Part shown: positions 57,763 to 64,000 of the stretch, piece after piece | Layout: each line of letters starts with the position of its first letter | Position numbering within the stretch: position 1 is the first letter of the stretch | DNA from: Parasponia andersonii | Taxonomy: Eukaryota > Streptophyta > Magnoliopsida > Rosales > Cannabaceae | NCBI GenBank assembly: GCA_002914805.1 | Contig: JXTB01000102.1 | Location: 237,685-301,684 of the forward strand | Direction: 5' to 3' | Length of the DNA: 64,000 nt | Program-made: the position numbers and the translations under genes | The notes under the pieces: model-generated | Database searches by the model: none | Seen by the model: only the letters and a program-made list of their open reading frames with translations | What the model was told of the DNA's origin: nothing

Positions 57763-58585
57763 TTCTTGTGCAAATGTGGTGATTCGTTAATGGTCTGAAA
57801 ACCAGTTGTAGATGTCCTGAGAAGTACTGAATTTGGCACAGCTTGGAAAGTGCTGTAGCCAGCTGACAATGTGAGCCCCATGTGTTCCCTGCCCCTCATA
57901 TGTTCGACATGCACCTAGCAGGCTCTCCTTGGTCGCGATTCGACAGCTACAATTGCACTTGGCACTTTATTTCTCACTCACGCACTTTAGCTTCTCATTT
58001 TTTCAAAATTTTTCCTTTTTTTTTTCTTTTTCATTTAATCTAAATCAAAATAAAATTAAAACTAAATTATATTAAAATAAAATAAACAAATCATCATCTA
58101 AATAAATTCTGAATAAAATTAAATCAAATAAAATTATCTCAAACTAAATTAAATAACTAAATCTAATAAAATTATATCTAAATACTTAAAAATAAAATAA
58201 CTTAAATTACTTTAAAAATTAAACTAACAATACTCAAAAGCACGCAAAATATATACGAAAAAGAACATAAATAACTCTACTTTCATAGAGTTATTACTGA
58301 CCCGCATCACTTGCCATTAGACGATGAAGCGAAGTAGACCATCCCCACTGCCATTTGTGCATGAAGGTCGGAGCTAGGACCATCCAAAGAGGACACTCGC
58401 CGATTAGATTTTTGGTCAGAAACTCGTCGTCTGACGTCCAATCAGTACACCGTTGGCACGTGTAATCTTGTCTCATCGTTGCTAGTCTCTTACAACCGGT
58501 TATTGCCACAAACACGGCTCCAGTGAGCATCTCATGACTATTACCATATTTTATTATTTAATTTATAGTATTTCTGTAATTATCT
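57763..58585. other. Unassigned DNA around the solo LTR target
   Basis: It continues the repeat-like sequence interrupted by the solo LTR. 58018-58290 is an A/T-rich run of AAATTAAAATAAA-type words. A GC-richer block at 58295-58540 has no identifiable coding content; its minus-strand open frame shows no family features. Confidence 0.4.
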
Positions 58586-60281
58586 TGTAAAATAGTTAAT
58601 TAGGTTGAGAAAGTTATACGGTGTGAATGGTGAGACTGAGATAAGAATAAATACAATTTTGTAGTATCGAAACAGTATTCAGTGATATGTTAATTATCGA
58701 ATTGAAAAAAGAAGATATTTTTCTAAATATTTCAAAAATTGATATTTTGGTAATTTTTGGATTAGAGGCCTGTTTAAGGCTTGGGACCTTGAAACGAAGT
58801 TTTGACCTCAAATTTGGATTCACTAAGGTCAAGAGATGAACTTTAATATAACATATTATTATATTTTGAAGTGGCACAAATTTTGAGATACACGGCTCAA
58901 GATTTACCTCGTTTTACGTGTCTGGGGCCTCGTCCCAGAACACAAATTTAGTAAATTAAATGTCTAACCTTGTTATTTTAGGTACAAAGAATTCAATGAT
59001 GAGGTCCATTTAATGATCTGAAACTCCGTTTGAAAATTAAATTAAGCGTTCGAACGTTCAAAAATAATGCCGAACAACCCGAACGACTGCAAAATGATGT
59101 CAAACGCTCTCCACAGCACCGTACCGCTATCTAAACACTCGATTGAGGTAGGAATTTGATTACTTGATTCCAAAATTAATTTAATTTATAAATTTACATA
59201 TTTTCAATAAATATAGAATTTTGTAAATTAATTTATAAAAAATAATGTTTAAATTTGTTTTTTTGACTTGATTTGAGATTTAAACTACCTAGGCGGCATG
59301 TCACATTGGTTGGCATGTCATATATATTGTTTTGAACTATTTTCTACAGGAAATTAGATTCTTGGGTTTTGGTAAAAAATGGTCGTTATACTGCCGAAAT
59401 TTTTAAAAAGTCTAAAATGACTTGAGAACTCAGTTTTGAGGACTAAATGTTGTTTGATTATAGAATGTTATATGGTTAATTTGTGATTTTGTATAAATGG
59501 TGTATATCCTTATTATGTCATTCATATCACATTTGCATGCATTCACACTTACGCAACCGTCGGACTTATGGTCACCTTTATAGGTAGCTCTGGCTTACGA
59601 ATGACCCACTCGGATACTCAGACATCATGATTGCATACATAGTTATATGTTGGCTTAAATCAATATGTATTGATTTTGATGGATATTTTACAATAGTTTG
59701 GAATATTTAAACCCTTGGATTATAATTTCTACTTAGATTTTGTAAACTGTTTTGAATAGGCTACTAACCATGTAGGATCATCAACGTGATTTTATTTTTT
59801 ATATATAAAAACCTATAATCGATTCTGTATTAGGCATTAGCTCACTCCTCTTCTTTCCCTTAGGTGGTACTTAGTGTGATTTGGACTAGGAGATTTAAAT
59901 TGAGACATTGCAAGCTTTCTAGTTTGTTTATATTTTGGTGGATTTCTATGAGACATGTAGATTATAGACTTGAGTAGGAATTTAGATTTAATTATAACTT
60001 AATAAGCTTAATTGTGGGATTTGGACACGATTTATATTACCTATGTTTGTATTTAAGTACGAGATGAATGTTCGATATATAACTATTGAAGATATGATTT
60101 AATTACAGTCTATATTTAATGAGTAACATATAAATGTGGGTTTATTTCAACTAAACATTTTATCGAGACCAGTTTGAAAAATTAAAATTCCCGAGCATTT
60201 TTGAAACTATATTTAAAATTATTTTTACTATTTTTATTTTATTAAATACCCATTCTGCGACCATGGTCTTGGGTGGTGACA
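58586..60281 (+). mobile_element. Tekay-type LTR relic (copy C)
   Basis: It starts with a possible TGTAAAATAG at 58586 and ends GGGTGGTGACA at 60281. It shares the CTAACCTTGTTATTTTAGG...GAATTCAATG box (58972-58998), GAG/GTAGGAATTTGATTAC at 59158 and TTTCCCTTAG/GTGGT at 59863. It lacks the GC-rich leader, so the 5' part is probably deleted. The left end is uncertain and no target duplication was found. Confidence 0.65.
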
Positions 60282-61108
60282 AATAGTGGCACGGGTAGTT
60301 GTGCAAGAACTTTCCATAGTAATTGACGAATCTTAATACGTGTTTGTAAGTGTAATTAGTAGATCAAGCTTTTAGTTTTATTGTTAGTCTTTATAATTTA
60401 TGCATTTCCTTTTTTTTTTTTTTGCAATGACGAAATACGCCTTATTGTCTGACATTTATTATATAAATTTAGAACTTATACGTGTATAATATATATGATT
60501 AAAATGTCGTCTAAAAAAGAATCAAGTCTTCAAATAAAATGTGGACGAAGCTGGTGCTTAGAGGAAAGTATACAACAAAATATATTTTTTAATTATGACT
60601 TCACCCATCTATTTCAAATGTCCTTCGAAGTTTTCCCCTCATGATTAAATTAACATCAAAAAGGAAATAAAGTAAACCAAATATTCAAATAGACCCAATT
60701 TAAAAATTGGTCACAAATTAGCGTTCATATGTTTCCCTCAAAAAAAAAAAAAAAAAAAGGTTTCGGAAAGGAAACAAAGTAAACTAGAGATTCAAATTAG
60801 ACCCAATTTCAAAATTGGTCACAATTTTTGTTCCACAAAAATATTCATCATCACACCGGAATCAGTTTTTATGATTCACATGATTAAATCAATTAAATAT
60901 CAAGTGTCTTACAAAGCTACCCAGCAATTGGTCGAACAATAATTATGTAATTAAACTCTACCCCGAGGTATGATTCATGTACAGTTGACTTAAGGAGTTT
61001 AAAACATCAAAAAAGTGTTCAAACTATACTTGCCTAAGATTCTATATTCTGATATCAATGTCTTTTCTAGGTATATAAGCTGTCTAAATTAAACCAAAAC
61101 TAAGATGT
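60282..61108. other. Downstream flank of the protease gene
   Basis: No gene. It holds poly-T (60413-60423), poly-A (60740-60758) and a direct repeat described separately. Confidence 0.5.
60661..60824. repeat. Direct repeat of ~56 bp, two copies
   Basis: 60661-60716 and 60768-60824 both read AAGGAAA(T/C)AAAGTAAAC followed by TTCAAAT-TAGACCCAATTT and AAAATTGGTCACAA, separated by about 50 bp that include a poly-A run. It may reflect a local duplication or slippage at the poly-A. Confidence 0.85.
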
Positions 61109-62257
61109 TCAAACATTCAGAACTGGGTACCAACCCCTTGTTTTAACGATATATGTGTTCTGGGTAACTCTGCCATACCCATTCTCACCCCAATTCTTCC
61201 CCCAGCTATTCTGTACAATCCAGTAGTACTGGTCATTTTCTTTGTCGTAGCCATACCCAATTAGCAACACAGCATGGAACTCCTTTTTCCCCGTTATATT
61301 AAATTCATCTAATCCCAATCCATAAATTTCCTGTGCAAAAAAGTTATATTAGGAAAAGTATTAATGGTAATTTTCTAATCATAAAAAATAAATAAAACGT
61401 ACACTTAATTAAGAACCTTACCAAGCCTTGAAGGTCTCCAAATAGTTTGCCTCTAACAGAAGCGACTATTGGTCCCACGTCCTTTATGACCCTCTTCATT
61501 TCTTTAATTGAGCTAACACATCCATAGTGATCAGCAGTGTTATACTTTCTCGTCCACTATACAAAATAATATGTACATATTATTAAGGATGAGATTCTGA
61601 AACAAAAAAAGAAAAAAAAAAGAAAAAAGAAGACCGTATAATACTAAAAATTAATAATATGTTAGTCTTATTCTGTGATCTAAAGATTGATACTTACATT
61701 AGGCTTATGTGTAGGAGTATCTCGAAGCCCTACGAAAGGATACTCATCAGCATAAGTTACACCACTCTCTATAATGTATTCCAGTACCTTACGAGGATGT
61801 CCTTTTCCATTTTCTTGTCTTGGGCAGAAATCGATGAGCTCTTGGGTTGAAAGTTTAATGTCTTGATTTGTAGCCTTTTTGTGGTGAGCCTCAATGGCAC
61901 TGAGGGTAGCCATTGCCCAGCAGCAGTCTTTGAATATATATAAATGTAAATATATATATACATATATATGTTTTTAGAGAAATTTATCAAAAAAAGAAAA
62001 AACACAAAGAATCAAAATCATAAAATCTCTTCGTATAACTATAAGAAAGTATTCTTACTCGAGTGTTCTTGGTCTTCGACATCGGGCAGTATGCCTTTAT
62101 CTTTCCAGGTGAATATACCACGTCCCTAACAAAAGAATTCGATTAATATTATATCGTACGTAATTTTGTAACAAATTTATTAAAACGAAAAGGAACCTTC
62201 AAATTAAAAGAAAAATAATAATAACTCACTTTATCCTCCCTTTTGGACTTTTGATCT
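61109..62257 (-). CDS. Papain-like cysteine protease, mature-enzyme exons
   Basis: C1A cysteine protease read on minus in four clear exons: 62125-62059, 61927-61698, 61556-61422 and 61330-61109. Donors are GTAAG(T/G) and phases agree at every junction. A possible 28-nt exon at 62257-62230 joins in phase in front. Order: [13 protein letters not shown] with the oxyanion Gln; then, across the first junction, the catalytic Cys directly before [71 protein letters not shown] with the catalytic His; [18 protein letters not shown] with the catalytic Asn; TGA at 61109-61111. Total about 219 residues, the usual mature length. The canonical CGSCW reads SNCCW across the splice and the canonical GCxGG reads GKGHP, so one standard disulfide pair appears absent. 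Signal peptide and I29 propeptide are not visible; they may lie past the gap at 62981-63177 or be lost. It would act in a vacuole or apoplast if secreted. Confidence 0.75.
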
Positions 62258-62980
62258 CTGCATTAGTACATAAAATGAAATCAAATCTCTAAACGATCAT
62301 ACTAAAAATAAAATTTGCAACAGTATTAAAATGAAATTAAAACATTTTATTATTAGAGGAACTTCATAATCTAGAACTTAATGTTCCAGAAAATTTCAAG
62401 AAATGGGTCAAATGTTATATTCATATATTGTATTAAAGAAAAACTATATGACTAACGGACTGGATCTTCTATTCAGTTAGAATTAAAATGAAGACAAGGA
62501 AAGAGTCTTCTATTCAAATGTTCCACTCCACTATGTGACTATATATATACAAAGTCACAAACCAGTCTAAACTTTATTCCATTAGTTAATGTCTAAGCTT
62601 AATTAGTTACGTATTTCTCGCACATTAACTGGCAAATATAAGACTATTTTTCTCTCAATATTCTTCTTCCAATGGGCAAATTCTAGTCCTTTCCAGCAAA
62701 ATTTCATGCTTTGCAGACTGTCCCTTGTACCAATCTCTCTTAGATAATTCTTACCAACGATAAACCCACCATGGCCAAACTCTACAACCCTTGGACCTCA
62801 AAGTTCGACACATCGTTTATCATAACAGAGCTCACCAACATAAGACCAATATTGATGTGACTCTTGGAAGATGAAAGATTCTAAAGAAATTTAAAGAAAA
62901 AGTTCCAAGAAGATAACATACACAAAGTTATCTAATACGTAAGAAGAAATAACTATCGAGTAGTTTTTATACGCTATATA
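62258..62980. other. Presumed first intron or upstream region of the protease
   Basis: AT-rich, with no I29 propeptide motif seen on the minus strand. A run open on minus at about 62790-62650 reads EFGHGGFIVGKNYLREIG; I recognise no family. The assembly gap begins at 62981. Confidence 0.4.
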
Positions 62981-63177
62981 NNNNNNNNNNNNNNNNNNNN
63001 NNNNNNNNNNNNNNNNNNNNNNNNNNNNNNNNNNNNNNNNNNNNNNNNNNNNNNNNNNNNNNNNNNNNNNNNNNNNNNNNNNNNNNNNNNNNNNNNNNNN
63101 NNNNNNNNNNNNNNNNNNNNNNNNNNNNNNNNNNNNNNNNNNNNNNNNNNNNNNNNNNNNNNNNNNNNNNNNNNNNN
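62981..63177. other. Assembly gap (197 N)
   Basis: Undetermined bases. The start of the protease gene may be affected. A separate single N is at 23314. Confidence 1.
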
Positions 63178-63727
63178 CCAATTAGCTCATATTTTCAACA
63201 CAAATTAGCGGAAATAAACTTGTACAATATATTTAACATAAATTAATTTGTACGTGTTTTACTACTTCAAACATAGATATCTATCCAATACAAGTATAAA
63301 CTGAATTAAAATCTCAAAATATATGCGTCCTAAGTAAAGCTTAACATTATTAAAATATATGTAGTAACTTTTTCAACCTTACGTAAAGTATGCTCTAACG
63401 GTCTGATATACAATTAATTACAAAGTTTGAGATAAAAAAAGAGCAATATTATGGTAGTGCCTAATACCACAATGACGTGTCAATCTGTTACTAGATAATT
63501 GTAATTAATAAATTGAGTTTTATATAGGTATTACTCGAATTATAATTATAATTAACTAGTAATAAACCGGCATATCATGTAATATTGGGCATCATAGCAT
63601 TATTCATACAATCGTAATGTCGTCGATTTAAGTTTTTTGTAGGAGTGAGAATCTGAACCCTTCAAAGCGACCACTCTTGTTGTCGACTTAATGTATACTT
63701 TTTAGTTATTATATTTTCTAGAACACA
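63178..63727. other. Intergenic, no gene recognised
   Basis: AT-rich sequence after the gap. Around 63450-63600 a pair of words, AGTGCCTAATACCACAATGACGTG-like and its approximate inverse ACCGGCATATCATG...GGGCATCATAGCATTAT-like, hints at a short inverted element, but no ends are clear. Confidence 0.35.
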
Positions 63728-64000
63728 TACTACAAGAAATATGACTTTCGCTGACGCATTTTTTCGTCGGAAAAAGTAGCAAAAAAACGTCGCCGAAAGG
63801 TATTTGATAATTACCGATGCAATTTCTCATCGGCAATTATTGTCAGTGTAAGACCGTAGCTAAATGCCACTTTCTGATAGAAATTTAATTTCGTCGGTAA
63901 AAGTAACCTTCACCGACGCATTAGTAAGTTTTATCGATGTACAGTTTACGTCGGCGAAAGTTTTCTGTCAGCGAAAATATGACCTAATTCGAAATCTACT
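63728..64000 (+). mobile_element. Left end of a CACTA transposon, runs off the window
   Basis: TACTACAAGAAATATGAC at 63728 differs by one base from the standard CACTACAAGAAA terminus. It is followed by dense subterminal repeats with CGTCGG/CCGACG words (for example 63764-63770, 63793-63797, 63891-63897, 63913-63918 and 63949-63955) in both orientations, the binding-site pattern of En/Spm-type transposase. Transposase genes, if any, would lie to the right of the window. Confidence 0.75.

Noticed and set aside
62891..63181. Open frame on minus across 62891-63181
   Set aside because: Most of it is the assembly gap.

Overview
The window is nuclear DNA of a flowering plant, most likely a eudicot. 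The evidence is an intron-containing serpin and a papain-like protease, a mitochondrial CcmE homologue, plant-specific LTR retrotransposon lineages (Tat/Retand, Tekay chromovirus, Athila, a Tork/Tnt1-like copia) and CACTA ends. The species cannot be named from the sequence. The region is repeat-dominated and gene-poor, and most element coding frames carry stops and frameshifts.

Layout. 1-3154: an AT-rich non-coding repeat and a reverse-oriented solo LTR with a perfect target duplication. 4557-5016: two spliced-looking exons of an unrecognised host gene. 7723-8496 (minus): an intact single-exon gene for the mitochondrial haem chaperone CcmE. 9348-20056: a full-length decayed Tat/Retand gypsy element with two RNase H domains, an antisense ORF and a tandem-repeat array downstream of integrase. 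20985-24030: a second AT-rich repeat copy, a ~0.33-kb tandem repeat and a LINE ORF1 relic. 24.4-27.0 kb: another relic LTR. 27882-29380: a two-exon serpin with a stop codon inside its reactive-centre loop. 30163-35284: a complete but decayed copia element with matching target duplications. 35587-37771: a solo LTR with a perfect target duplication. 38874-46709: a decayed Tekay chromovirus whose 5' LTR is cut short. 46.7-54.3 kb: mostly T-rich sequence without a recognised gene, with CACTA-type ends and an Athila gag relic. 56104-57757: a further solo LTR. 58586-60281: another Tekay-like LTR. 61109-62257 (minus): the mature-enzyme exons of a papain-like cysteine protease. 62981-63177: assembly gap. 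63728-64000: the start of a CACTA element.

Host genes. CCME is the only host gene that looks fully intact. The serpin is nearly complete but interrupted. The protease keeps all four catalytic residues, but its propeptide exons are not visible and its cysteine pattern is unusual. No operon-like or pathway relationship links these genes.

Most unusual signals. (1) At least five relics of one Tekay-type LTR family conserve a 5' splice-site-like box and, about 0.7-0.87 kb downstream, a pyrimidine-tract/CAG 3' splice-site-like box, which suggests an intron inside the LTR. (2) A perfect 23-bp palindrome lies just upstream of the LTR TATA box. (3) The papain-like enzyme appears to have lost both partners of one canonical disulfide. 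(4) The Tat element has a ~99/145-bp tandem array beside an antisense ORF.
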